Assembly: GCA_045627405.1 (NCBI GenBank)
Contig: JAZQNP010000099.1
Location: 1 to 17,106, forward strand
Origin: Firm-04 sp045627405
GTDB taxonomy: Bacteria; Bacillota; Clostridia; Oscillospirales; Ruminococcaceae
Length of the DNA stretch: 17,106 nt
Direction of reading: 5' to 3'
Positions 1 through 6,568 of this stretch are shown in pieces. The position numbers and the translations under genes are program-made. The notes under the pieces were generated by a model. The model ran no database searches and had not been told where the DNA came from. It saw nothing but the letters and a program-made list of their open reading frames with translations. Positions within the stretch are counted from its first letter, which is position 1. Each line of letters opens with the position of its first letter.

Positions 1-108
<108 letters not shown>

Positions 109-110
109 CG

Positions 111-140
111 AAGCCAGAGGTTTTTCTCTGGCTTTTTTCC
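111..140 (+). terminator. Rho-independent terminator of the rRNA operon
   Basis: Nine perfect base pairs join AAGCCAGAG (111-119) to CTCTGGCTT (126-134) across a six-base loop. The T run continues to about 138. It starts three bases after the 5S rRNA and should end the rrn transcript. Confidence 0.9.
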
Positions 141-149
141 TTTATATAG

Positions 150-178
150 TTGCATTTTTTCTTATATTGTGGTATAAT
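150..178 (+). promoter_or_regulatory. Sigma-A promoter of tRNA-Gln
   Basis: The -35 box is TTGCAT (150-155) and the -10 box is a perfect TATAAT (173-178), separated by 17 bp. Transcription should begin around 185, only a few bases before the mature tRNA at 189. The tRNA therefore seems to be transcribed independently of the rRNA operon. Confidence 0.75.
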
Positions 179-188
179 ATCAATAGAT

Positions 189-260
189 TGGGGTATCGCC
201 AAGCGGTAAGGCACCAGACTTTGACTCTGGTATTCGTAGGTTCAAATCCTGCTACCCCAA
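189..260 (+). tRNA. trnQ: tRNA-Gln (anticodon TTG)
   Basis: The acceptor strands TGGGGTA (189-195) and TACCCCA (253-259) pair fully, with U1-A72 as is typical of glutamine tRNAs. The discriminator base would be A260. The anticodon stem CCAGA/TCTGG encloses the loop CTTTGAC (219-225), with anticodon TTG at 221-223. The T arm contains GTTCAAATC. The 3' CCA is not encoded (ACT follows) and must be added after transcription. Confidence 0.95.
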
Positions 261-265
261 CTGTG

Positions 266-308
266 AAAGCACTGTGATTTCATTGAAATTACGGTGCTTT
301 TATATTTT
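266..308 (+). terminator. Terminator of tRNA-Gln
   Basis: A 16-bp hairpin (266-281 with 285-300, three-base loop, two or so G-U pairs) is followed by a T-rich tail TATATTTT. It lies six bases after the tRNA and fits termination of a single-tRNA transcript. Confidence 0.75.
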
Positions 309-315
309 CGGCATG

Positions 316-345
316 AAAAAAGGCTCCCGAATTCGGGAGCCTTTG
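316..345 (-). terminator. Terminator of the rubrerythrin gene
   Basis: The hairpin is a perfect 22-base palindrome at 321-342 (AGGCTCCCGAA and its complement). Read on the minus strand it is followed by a T run (complement of AAAAA at 316-320). It lies 15 bases past the rubrerythrin stop codon. The plus-strand tail is too short for efficient termination there. Confidence 0.85.
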
Positions 346-356
346 GAAATATGACA

Positions 357-1037
357 TTAGTAATTTGCGGCGTTCAGCTCGAAGAACGACTGCGGATGTG
401 CGCAGACGGGACATACCTGCGGCGCGGATGTTCCGACCACAATATGACCGCAGTTGCGGCATTCCCAGACCTTGACTTCGCTCTTTGCAAAGACTTGCTG
501 TGTTTCAATATTGTTCAGCAGGGCGCGATAGCGTTCCTCGTGATGCTTTTCGATGGCAGCAACCATACGGAATTTTGCTGCGAGTGCCTTGAAGCCCTCT
601 TTTTCAGCGGTTTCTGCAAAGCCGACGTACATGTCGGTCCATTCATGGTTCTCGCCCTCGGCAGCAGCAGTCAGGTTCTCGACGGTCGTGCCGATGCCGC
701 CCAGTTCCTTACACCAGAGCTTTGCATGTTCTTTTTCATTGTCGGCAGTTTGGAGGAACAGCGCAGCGATCTGCTCATAGCCCTCTTTCTTGGCGACGGA
801 TGCGAAATAGGTATATTTGTTTCTTGCCTGCGATTCGCCGGCGAATGCAGCCTGCAAATTCTTTTCAGTCTGCGTTCCGGCGTATTGATTTGCAGCAGGT
901 GCATCTGCGGGGGCGGCAGCCTCTTCGAAGACTTCTTCCATCTGATCGCCGGATGCGCCGCAGAGCGGACATACTGCCTGATCAGCACTTTTTGCTTCAA
1001 AAATCTTTCCGCAGAGCTTACATCTGAATTTTTTCAT
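357..1037 (-). CDS. rbr: Rubrerythrin with rubredoxin-like domains at both ends
   Basis: This is a 226-residue non-haem iron protein that reduces hydrogen peroxide in the cytoplasm of anaerobes, using electrons from rubredoxin/NADH systems (family knowledge). Three modules are visible. An N-terminal rubredoxin-like zinc/iron knuckle has C6, C9, C23 and C26. A ferritin-like four-helix diiron domain (about 58-180) has candidate ligands E68, E101, H104, E129, E132, E163 and H166, in the classical Desulfovibrio arrangement but with a shorter loop between E101 and E129. A C-terminal rubredoxin-like domain has C193, C196, C209 and C212. The extra N-terminal knuckle and an Ala/Pro-rich hinge (about 38-52) make it longer than the usual 190 or so residues. 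The start is supported by AAAGGAG upstream and by a promoter 46 bp from the ATG. It is transcribed alone. Confidence 0.95.
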   Translation of the reverse strand: MKKFRCKLCGKIFEAKSADQAVCPLCGASGDQMEEVFEEAAAPADAPAANQYAGTQTEKNLQAAFAGESQARNKYTYFASVAKKEGYEQIAALFLQTADNEKEHAKLWCKELGGIGTTVENLTAAAEGENHEWTDMYVGFAETAEKEGFKALAAKFRMVAAIEKHHEERYRALLNNIETQQVFAKSEVKVWECRNCGHIVVGTSAPQVCPVCAHPQSFFELNAANY

Positions 1038-1083
1038 GGTGAATACTCCTTTTTTGTGAATTACATCTGCATGATGTATTTAC

Positions 1084-1112
1084 AGTATACAATATTTTTC
1101 GGCGGATGTCAA
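1084..1112 (-). promoter_or_regulatory. Promoter of the rubrerythrin gene
   Basis: On the minus strand there is a perfect TTGACA (1107-1112), a 17-bp spacer and TATACT (1084-1089). Transcription should start near 1077, giving a leader of about 40 bases. No obvious PerR-type palindrome was seen by eye. Confidence 0.85.
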
Positions 1113-1155
1113 GCAGTATTTTCGTGCAATTTGTATGTGAATGTCATAACGCAGA

Positions 1156-1187
1156 AGTCCCCCCGATCAAAAAAGACCGGAGGGACT
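1156..1187 (-). terminator. Possible terminator of the GH5 gene
   Basis: An imperfect hairpin pairs 1156-1168 with 1175-1187 (outer AGTCCC/GGGACT, inner CCG.TC/GA.CGG, A-rich loop). It lies a few bases past the GH5 stop codon. The T run on the minus strand is poor, so termination may be weak. Confidence 0.45.
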
Positions 1188-1193
1188 GTTTAC

Positions 1194-2444
1194 TTATGAT
1201 TCGCAGTATTTCGTCATTGCTTGAACGATTGCCGGGTACATAAAAACATTGTCCTGCCGTTTGAGCAGTCCGAAGTTTTCTCCGGAACCGCTGAATGCGT
1301 TATTATCCCACCAGCAGCAGGTGATGCCTCTTGTCCGCGCCGCAGCAATGTAGAATGCGGCAAACTGCACACGCGCTTCCAGATTGCTCTTGTCGAGTGC
1401 GCCGAATTCTCCGATCAGGACAGGTGTGCCGTTGAGGATAAATTTTCCGTAGAGACCGTCCATGAAATCTGTGACGCTCTTCTGGTCTGCGGCATCGTCC
1501 GAGGAAAAATCGCCTGTTCCGGCTTTGTTGAGCGCGAAATTATAGGGCGTATACGCATGAACGGAAACAATGATGCGGTTTGCGGAATCGGTCGGAAGCA
1601 CAAAGCCGTCATTGGTCGCGCCGTCTGCGGAGGCTGCGTAGCCCGGACAGAGCAGCCATCTGGTCGCGTTGTTGCCGCCCGATGCACGCACGGTATCGAC
1701 AAAGAGCTGATTGAGTGTATTGATGCAGGAAACAGCGTCCTTGCACTGGTCATTATTCTTGTCGATCCACCATTCGTAGCTCGTCCCGACAAGGCGCGGC
1801 TCATTCATGGATTCGAGGATCACATGTTCATCGTAATCCGCAAACGCATCTGCCATCTGTGTCCAGATTGCGGAGAGATATGCTTTCGACTGTTCCAGAT
1901 GTGCAGAATCGGGGTAATACCATTTCTCATCATTGTCGTGATGGGTGTTGACAATCACATACATATCGCAGGCGCGGCACCAGTCAACCACTTCTTTGAC
2001 GCGGTTCATCCACGTCTCGGAGATCTGGTAGGTATCATCGACATGATTATGCCACGAGACCGGAATGCGGATGGTCTGGAAGCCTGCGGCTTTGATTGCG
2101 GCGACGTTGTCGATGCTTGTGATGGCACCGCACCATGTCTTTTCATAATCAAGCTCATTTTCATCACTGATATTCCCATTGTCAATCGCATCAAATGTGT
2201 TGCCGAGGTTCCATCCAAGTTTGAGATTCTTCACAAATTCCATACCTTCATTCTCCGGTAACGAGAGCCGATCAATTTCGATTTCAGGGATAAGATCGCT
2301 TGCCGCACCGAGCGGGTTGTCCGGATAGGAGAAATCCGGGATGCTTGTGCCGGAACTGCTCGTACCGTCGGATTTGGTACATCCGGTTCCGAGCAGCATG
2401 ACCGCTGCTGCCGTGACGGCGGTAATACGATGCATCAGCTTCAT
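1194..2444 (-). CDS. GH5-family endoglucanase-like lipoprotein
   Basis: This is a 416-residue glycoside hydrolase of family 5, probably cutting beta-1,4-glucans such as cellulose, xyloglucan or mixed-linkage glucan outside the cell. The N-terminus is a lipoprotein signal: basic start, hydrophobic 8-19, GTGC with Cys22 as the likely lipidated residue, then a Ser/Gly/Asp-rich spacer. The TIM-barrel landmarks are GWNLGNTFDA (77-86), TIRIPVSWHNH (124-134), VNTHHD (165-170), the acid/base glutamate E215 in NEP, VHAY (295-298), the nucleophile E346 in GEFGA, and WWD (378-380). The pattern resembles subfamily GH5_4, which is an inference. There is no dockerin or CBM, unlike the pectate lyase at 13819. 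The SD AAAGGAG supports the start. The substrate cannot be fixed by eye. Confidence 0.92.
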   Translation of the reverse strand: MKLMHRITAVTAAAVMLLGTGCTKSDGTSSSGTSIPDFSYPDNPLGAASDLIPEIEIDRLSLPENEGMEFVKNLKLGWNLGNTFDAIDNGNISDENELDYEKTWCGAITSIDNVAAIKAAGFQTIRIPVSWHNHVDDTYQISETWMNRVKEVVDWCRACDMYVIVNTHHDNDEKWYYPDSAHLEQSKAYLSAIWTQMADAFADYDEHVILESMNEPRLVGTSYEWWIDKNNDQCKDAVSCINTLNQLFVDTVRASGGNNATRWLLCPGYAASADGATNDGFVLPTDSANRIIVSVHAYTPYNFALNKAGTGDFSSDDAADQKSVTDFMDGLYGKFILNGTPVLIGEFGALDKSNLEARVQFAAFYIAAARTRGITCCWWDNNAFSGSGENFGLLKRQDNVFMYPAIVQAMTKYCES

Positions 2445-2482
2445 AGCTGTTATGCTCCTTTCAAAAGTATCAATACAAATTC

Positions 2483-2511
2483 AGTATACCACGGGAAAAA
2501 CTGAAAGTCAA
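2483..2511 (-). promoter_or_regulatory. Promoter of the GH5 gene
   Basis: On the minus strand, TTGACT (2506-2511), a 17-bp spacer and TATACT (2483-2488). The start of transcription would be near 2476, about 32 bases before the ATG. It lies back to back with the plus-strand promoter at 2535-2563. Confidence 0.8.
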
Positions 2512-2534
2512 TGAATAATCTGTAAATTATACGA

Positions 2535-2563
2535 TTGATTTTTTTCATTATTTATGGTATGAT
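2535..2563 (+). promoter_or_regulatory. Promoter of the MGMT-like/amidohydrolase/dus cluster
   Basis: TTGATT (2535-2540), a 17-bp spacer and TATGAT (2558-2563). Transcription would start near 2570, about 30 bases before the ATG at 2600. Its -35 box is 23 bp from that of the divergent GH5 promoter. Confidence 0.7.
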
Positions 2564-2599
2564 GAAAAGGCAAGATCGACAAAAGAAAGCGGGGAAAAG

Positions 2600-2920
2600 A
2601 TGAAGAAGCGTGTCTATGCCTTTTTGCGGACAATTCCGCGCGGCAGGGTTGTGACATACGGGCAGATTGCCGTCTGTCTTGGAAATCCGCATCTTGCGCG
2701 CGCCGTGGGAAATATTCTGCACAATAATCCCGACGGGGAGAAAAATCCGTGCTACAAGGTGGTTGACCGCAGCGGAAAGCTGTCTGCGCACTACGCCTTC
2801 GGCGGGATGACAGAGCAGCGGCGCAGATTAGAGGCGGAGGGCATTGCCGTTGTGAATAACCGTGTGGATTTGAACAAGTATTGTTATGATATGAAAAAAG
2901 GTGATACAGGTGCTGATTGA
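2600..2920 (+). CDS. MGMT / alkyltransferase-like DNA-binding-domain protein
   Basis: This 106-residue protein corresponds to the DNA-binding domain of O6-alkylguanine-DNA alkyltransferases, without the N-terminal domain of Ada or Ogt. Visible features are the winged-helix segment RGRVVTYGQIA (14-24), the arginine-finger region ARAVGNIL (33-40), and the active-site region NPCYKVV (49-55). The acceptor cysteine C51 is kept, but the usual PCHR reads PCYK, so the histidine that activates the cysteine in classical enzymes is a tyrosine. FGGM (67-70) and LEAEG (77-81) match the C-terminal part of the family. It may be a weak or altered alkyltransferase, or an ATL-like lesion sensor. An SD-like GCGGGG precedes the ATG. 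Its end overlaps the next gene. Confidence 0.88.
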   Translation: MKKRVYAFLRTIPRGRVVTYGQIAVCLGNPHLARAVGNILHNNPDGEKNPCYKVVDRSGKLSAHYAFGGMTEQRRRLEAEGIAVVNNRVDLNKYCYDMKKGDTGAD

Positions 2921-3746
2921 TTTTCATACACATATTTTCCCGGATCAGATTGCTGCGCGCAGTGTCGAGGCACTGACCGCCGGAATATACCGTGAGCAGG
3001 GAGATGACTACGGCGGAGGCGAACCGCTGAACTTCCGGCCGGCAACCTTGCGGGGATTGCTGGATTCCATGCCGCCGGCGGCGGTGACGCAGAGTATTTG
3101 TCTGCCGATTGCAACAAAGGTGTCGCAGACCGGAAGCATCAACAATTTTGCTGAGGGTATCCGCAGCAAAACCGTGCTGTCATTCGGCACGGTGCATCCG
3201 GATGATCCGGAGGCACCGGCGGTTCTGGACGATCTTGCTGCACGCGGCTTTCGCGGCATCAAACTGCATTTGCAGTTTCAGCGGTGCATGATCGACAGTC
3301 CGCCCTGCATTGCAATTCTGCGCCGCGCAGAGGAGCTGGGACTCTATGCGGTGTTCCACGCGGGGGAAGATATAGGCTTGCCGCCGCCGGTCTACGCGAC
3401 ACCGCGCAACATCCGGCATCTGCTGGACTATATGCAGGGCGATCATCTAATTGCGGCACATCTCGGCGGGTGGAACATGTGGGATGAAGTGGAGGCAGAG
3501 CTGGTCGGCACACCGATTTTGTTCGATACGGCGTTCATCCGGCAATTCATTCCGCCGGAGCAGTGCGTGCGGATCATCCGCGGACACGGTGCGGAGAAGA
3601 TTTTGTTCGGGTCGGATTCCCCGTGGGAGAATCCGGCGGATACGCTTGCATTTTTGCAGTCGCTTCCGCTGACAGACGAAGAGCTGATGCAGATTACCTA
3701 TCGCAATGCGCAGCGAATTTTAGGCGAAGATGCAGCGCAGCAATGA
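2910..3746 (+). CDS. Amidohydrolase-family (PF04909-type) metal-dependent hydrolase
   Basis: This is a cytoplasmic TIM-barrel hydrolase of about 278 residues, of the amidohydrolase 2 type. Counting from GTG 2910, the metal-binding motif is DFHTH (H6 and H8). It continues with GIKLH (K118), a histidine in VFHAGE (H150), AAHLGG (H184), and the conserved aspartate in LFGSDSPW (D236). NAQRILG near the C-terminus is also typical. Substrates of the family vary (deaminations, decarboxylations, hydrolysis), so none is assigned. Two GTG starts are possible, 2901 and 2910. The second sits at better distance from AAGGTGA. Either way the start lies inside the preceding gene, overlapping by 11-20 bases, which suggests translational coupling. 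Ten or so bases separate it from the DUF1653 gene. Confidence 0.88.
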   Translation: MLIDFHTHIFPDQIAARSVEALTAGIYREQGDDYGGGEPLNFRPATLRGLLDSMPPAAVTQSICLPIATKVSQTGSINNFAEGIRSKTVLSFGTVHPDDPEAPAVLDDLAARGFRGIKLHLQFQRCMIDSPPCIAILRRAEELGLYAVFHAGEDIGLPPPVYATPRNIRHLLDYMQGDHLIAAHLGGWNMWDEVEAELVGTPILFDTAFIRQFIPPEQCVRIIRGHGAEKILFGSDSPWENPADTLAFLQSLPLTDEELMQITYRNAQRILGEDAAQQ

Positions 3747-3764
3747 GGAAACGGAGTGAGCAGT

Positions 3765-4001
3765 ATGACATACGAGGAAGCGGTTCGCCTGATTCCGGCG
3801 GGCAGATACCGCCACTACAAAGGCAATGATTATGAGGTGATCGGCATTGCGCGGCATTCGGAGACGCTTGCACCGATGGTGGTTTACCGCGCACTGTACG
3901 GCGAAGGCGGCATCTGGGTGCGTCCGGCAGAGATGTGGAATGAATGTGTCAGCGGAGAGACACTGCGCTTCACAAAAACAGATGAGACGGTGAACGGATG
4001 A
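3765..4001 (+). CDS. DUF1653 family small protein
   Basis: This 78-residue protein matches the DUF1653 pattern: GRYRHYKGNDYEV, then IARHSETLAPMVVY and RALYGEGGIWVRPAEMW. It is a small soluble domain with conserved aromatic and charged residues and no known function. The ATG at 3765 is preferred because GGAG at 3753-3756 is eight bases upstream. The in-frame GTG at 3756 overlaps the SD itself. Its stop overlaps the next start in an ATGA arrangement (3998-4001), so it is probably translated together with the dihydrouridine synthase. Confidence 0.88.
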   Translation: MTYEEAVRLIPAGRYRHYKGNDYEVIGIARHSETLAPMVVYRALYGEGGIWVRPAEMWNECVSGETLRFTKTDETVNG

Positions 4002-5020
4002 AAACAGTGAGGATCGCGGGGCAGAATGTCCCGCAGACAGCAGCACTTGCACCGATGGCATCGGTTGCGGATACTGCATACCGCACGCTGTGCAGAGAAC
4101 ACGGTGCCTGCATGACAACCGGAGAGCTGATCTCGGCAAAGGGTCTGTGTTACGGCAGCCGCGGCAGTGCGGAGCTGTGCCGCATCACGCAGGCAGAGCG
4201 TCCGATGGGCTTGCAGTTGTTTGGCAGTGAGCCGGAATTTATTGCAGAAGCGACTCTGCGGATGCTGGAATACAAACCGGACTGGATAGATCTCAACATG
4301 GGCTGTCCGGTGCCGAAGGTGGTCGGACAGGGCGCGGGCAGTGCGCTGATGAAAACACCGGAGCTTGCCGAACAGATCGTCAGGGCGGCGGTCTCTGCGG
4401 CGAACGGTGCCGTGCCGATCACGGTGAAAATGCGCATCGGCTGGGATGAAACCAGTGTGAATGCGGCAGAGTTTGCCAAGCAGATGGAGGCTGCGGGCGC
4501 AGAAACAATCTGCGTCCACGGCAGAACGCGGACGCAGTTTTACGGTGGAAAAGCCGATTGGAAGGCGATTGCAGCGGTGAAGCAGGCGGTGTCGGTGCCG
4601 GTCATCGGCAACGGCGATGTGACCTGCGGCGCGGATGCGATGCGTATGTATGCGGAAACGGGCTGCGATCTGGTGATGATCGGACGCGCAAGCTACGGGA
4701 ATCCGTGGGTGTTTCGCGACATCGCCTGTGCAGCGGATCAGCAGAGCTACACGGCACCGGATGTCGCCGGACGCTTGCAGGAAATGCTGCGGCATATCCG
4801 CATGATTCTGGACAACAGCGAGAAGTCGGAGACACTTGCCATGCGGGAAGCACGCAAGCATGCGCTCTGGTATCTGCGGGGAGAGCCGGGAGCCGCAGCG
4901 TTTCGGGCGCGGTCGGCATCGCTTGCCAGCTACGCCGAGGCGGAAGCACTTGCAGAAGAATATCTTGCGTGGTACGACCGGCATCGCCGTCAGACTTCAT
5001 CCTCCGCATATGATTTGTAA
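3998..5020 (+). CDS. dusB: tRNA-dihydrouridine synthase (DusB/NifR3 type)
   Basis: This is a 340-residue FMN enzyme that reduces uridine to dihydrouridine in the D-loop of tRNAs. The TIM barrel is recognisable from LAPMASVADTAYR (17-29, flavin-binding loop), TGELISAKGL (41-50), QLFGSEP (73-79) and the catalytic-loop motif NMGCPVPKV (100-108) with the general-acid C103. It continues with VKMRIGWDE (143-151), CVHGRTRTQFY (172-182), GNGDV (204-208) and MIGRASYGNPW (227-237). The C-terminal helical domain (about 250-330) is present, so the length is normal. It starts by an ATGA overlap with the DUF1653 gene. Its last 31 bases overlap the convergent radical SAM gene, with no terminator between them. 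Confidence 0.95.
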   Translation: MKTVRIAGQNVPQTAALAPMASVADTAYRTLCREHGACMTTGELISAKGLCYGSRGSAELCRITQAERPMGLQLFGSEPEFIAEATLRMLEYKPDWIDLNMGCPVPKVVGQGAGSALMKTPELAEQIVRAAVSAANGAVPITVKMRIGWDETSVNAAEFAKQMEAAGAETICVHGRTRTQFYGGKADWKAIAAVKQAVSVPVIGNGDVTCGADAMRMYAETGCDLVMIGRASYGNPWVFRDIACAADQQSYTAPDVAGRLQEMLRHIRMILDNSEKSETLAMREARKHALWYLRGEPGAAAFRARSASLASYAEAEALAEEYLAWYDRHRRQTSSSAYDL

Positions 5021-5910
5021 TAGAAGCAGCCTTGTTCCCAGCCGTGTGCTTCGAGTGCGCGGTTGATCGCGGCGAGGACTGCTTCCTTGTCACGGTTCCA
5101 TTCCGGCGCGACAAGCAGCGCAGGGGCGCAGTCTCCGGTGAGGCGGTGTACAATCATATCCGGTGAGATGTGCGTCAGCACATAGAGTGCGGCTTCGACA
5201 TATTCTTCCATCGTCGGCGGCTGATATGAGCCGCTGCGGTACATCTCTTCCAGAACGGTATTGCGCATGACAAAGATCGAGTGTAGCTTGATGCCCCAGA
5301 GATCAAATGTATTGATGTAGCGTACGGTCTCCCTGACATCTGCAAGCTGTTCGCCGGGCAGACCGACGATGATATGCACCACAACGGGGATGCCGTACTG
5401 TTTCAGTATCGAAACCGCCTGCGCAAAGACTTCGCGGGGATAGCCGCGGTTGATGCGTTCTGCGGTGCGGTCATTCGCCGTTTGCAGTCCGAGCTCGACC
5501 CAGACATCGCACCGGGATGTGTAGGATTGCAGCAATGCGGCGATTTCCTCGGTAATACAGTCCGGACGCGTGCCGACTGCCAGCGCGGTCATGCGCGGAT
5601 CTGCGAGTGCGGCATCATATTTTTCTTTGAGAACGGCAACGGGCGCGTATGTATTTGTGAAATTCTGAAAATAAGCGATGAATCCGTCTTCTTTCGGATG
5701 ATGGGCAAAAAAGCCGGCGACCTGCTCGGAGACCGGCAGGACACGGTTGGGGATATGTTCGCCGGCTCCCTCATCTCCGCAGAAGATGCAGCCGCCTGTG
5801 CCGCAGGTGCCATCGCGGTTTGGACAGGTGAATCCGCCGTCGATACAGAGCTTTCGGATTTTGCAGTGATAGGTCTCCCGCAGATAGCCGCTGAAATTCC
5901 GGTAGCGCAT
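4990..5910 (-). CDS. YhcC-type radical SAM protein (TIGR01212 family)
   Basis: This is a radical S-adenosylmethionine protein of 306 residues. The N-terminus RYRNFSGYLRE is followed by GGFTCPNRDGT and GTGGCIFC. The cluster cysteines are C29, C41 and C44, with an additional C36. The later segment VVVHIIVGLPGE fits the SAM-barrel strand of this family. The exact reaction is unknown (family knowledge). I chose the ATG at 5910 over the longer in-frame ATG at 5970. The promoter -10 box lies at 5959-5964, so transcription starts near 5952, after 5970. The SD AAAGGAGT (5923-5930) lies 12 bases upstream, a slightly long spacing, and the family begins at this point. Confidence 0.92.
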   Translation of the reverse strand: MRYRNFSGYLRETYHCKIRKLCIDGGFTCPNRDGTCGTGGCIFCGDEGAGEHIPNRVLPVSEQVAGFFAHHPKEDGFIAYFQNFTNTYAPVAVLKEKYDAALADPRMTALAVGTRPDCITEEIAALLQSYTSRCDVWVELGLQTANDRTAERINRGYPREVFAQAVSILKQYGIPVVVHIIVGLPGEQLADVRETVRYINTFDLWGIKLHSIFVMRNTVLEEMYRSGSYQPPTMEEYVEAALYVLTHISPDMIVHRLTGDCAPALLVAPEWNRDKEAVLAAINRALEAHGWEQGCFYYKSYAEDEV

Positions 5911-5958
5911 GTGGATCGCAGAACTCCTTTCGCATGAGATGTGTGCGTGCTTACCATT

Positions 5959-5987
5959 ATTATACTGCATTCAGCGCGGAAAAGCAA
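5959..5987 (-). promoter_or_regulatory. Promoter of the radical SAM gene
   Basis: On the minus strand, TTGCTT (5982-5987), a 17-bp spacer and a perfect TATAAT (5959-5964). The predicted start of transcription near 5952 decides the start codon of the gene, because it excludes the longer ORF. Confidence 0.75.
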
Positions 5988-6096
5988 GCGGTGTCGGAAC
6001 GGATGGAATTCGACACGCATTCGACCGAAATTTATGCAATAAGCTGAATGTGCATGTCCCGACTCAAAAAAATTTGTATCAAATTCGGGTTTCCTA

Positions 6097-6125
6097 TTGA
6101 CAATATCACGTTCTCATGATATAAT
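6097..6125 (+). promoter_or_regulatory. Consensus sigma-A promoter of the DUF4234 gene
   Basis: A perfect TTGACA (6097-6102), 17 bp, and a perfect TATAAT (6120-6125). This is the best promoter in the window. Transcription should begin near 6132, giving a leader of about 28 bases. Confidence 0.9.
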
Positions 6126-6141
6126 GATCATAAATTGATCA
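6125..6141. repeat. Paired TGATCA palindromes over the transcription start
   Basis: TGATCA occurs at 6125-6130 and again at 6136-6141, with start-to-start spacing of 11 bp, about one helical turn. The first overlaps the last base of the -10 box and both flank the expected transcription start. This is the position of a repressor site, but no regulator is identified and the motif is short. Confidence 0.4.
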
Positions 6142-6159
6142 CGGAAGGAGGTGCTGAGG

Positions 6160-6492
6160 ATGTTTACAAAACGATCTTTGGCAACCGTTATCATCCTGAC
6201 CATCGTGACATGCGGTATTTACGGCTATGTCTGGTATTGGTCTGCAATGCACGAGCTGTACAGTGCGGGTAACAAGAGCATCGGAAATCTGGATGCAACG
6301 GTTCAGTTCATTCTGCTGTTCCTCTATGTCGGCGGTATTTTCTTTGCAATCAATTCCAACGACAACCTGAACGCAGTGCGTGAGTCGAGAGGTCTTGCGG
6401 CAAAGGACAACAAGGTGCTTTACATTGTGCTTGCACTGGTTTGTCCGATCGCAATGATTGCACTGGTGCAGAATGAGATGAATCAGCTTTGA
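6160..6492 (+). CDS. DUF4234-like small membrane protein
   Basis: A 110-residue protein with three hydrophobic segments (about 7-24, 47-66 and 84-102). The first carries IVTCGIYGYVWYW, the signature-like stretch of the DUF4234 family. The loop between segments two and three (NSNDNLNAVRESRGL) is polar. Function is unknown. The start at ATG 6160 is chosen because GGAGG (6147-6151) is eight bases upstream. The longer GTG start at 6151 would lie within the SD. It is driven by a consensus promoter and followed by a hairpin and the DUF2752 gene. Confidence 0.82.
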   Translation: MFTKRSLATVIILTIVTCGIYGYVWYWSAMHELYSAGNKSIGNLDATVQFILLFLYVGGIFFAINSNDNLNAVRESRGLAAKDNKVLYIVLALVCPIAMIALVQNEMNQL

Positions 6493-6514
6493 TGAAAAGT
6501 GCATGAAGCGAAAG

Positions 6515-6547
6515 AGGACTGCCTGAAAGCGGGCAGTCCTTTGCTTT
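6515..6547 (+). terminator. Terminator or attenuator after the DUF4234 gene
   Basis: The stem AGGACTGCC (6515-6523) pairs with GGCAGTCCT (6532-6540) across an eight-base loop. The tail TTGCTTT is interrupted. No separate promoter is evident for the DUF2752 gene that follows, so partial read-through is plausible. Confidence 0.7.
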
Positions 6548-6568
6548 GGGGGAATGAGGGGCGATGAA

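Noticed and set aside
1221..2261. Long plus-strand open frame antisense to the GH5 gene
   Set aside because: It mirrors the GH5 codons, has no SD or promoter, and its translation resembles no family, whereas the opposite strand carries all GH5 motifs.
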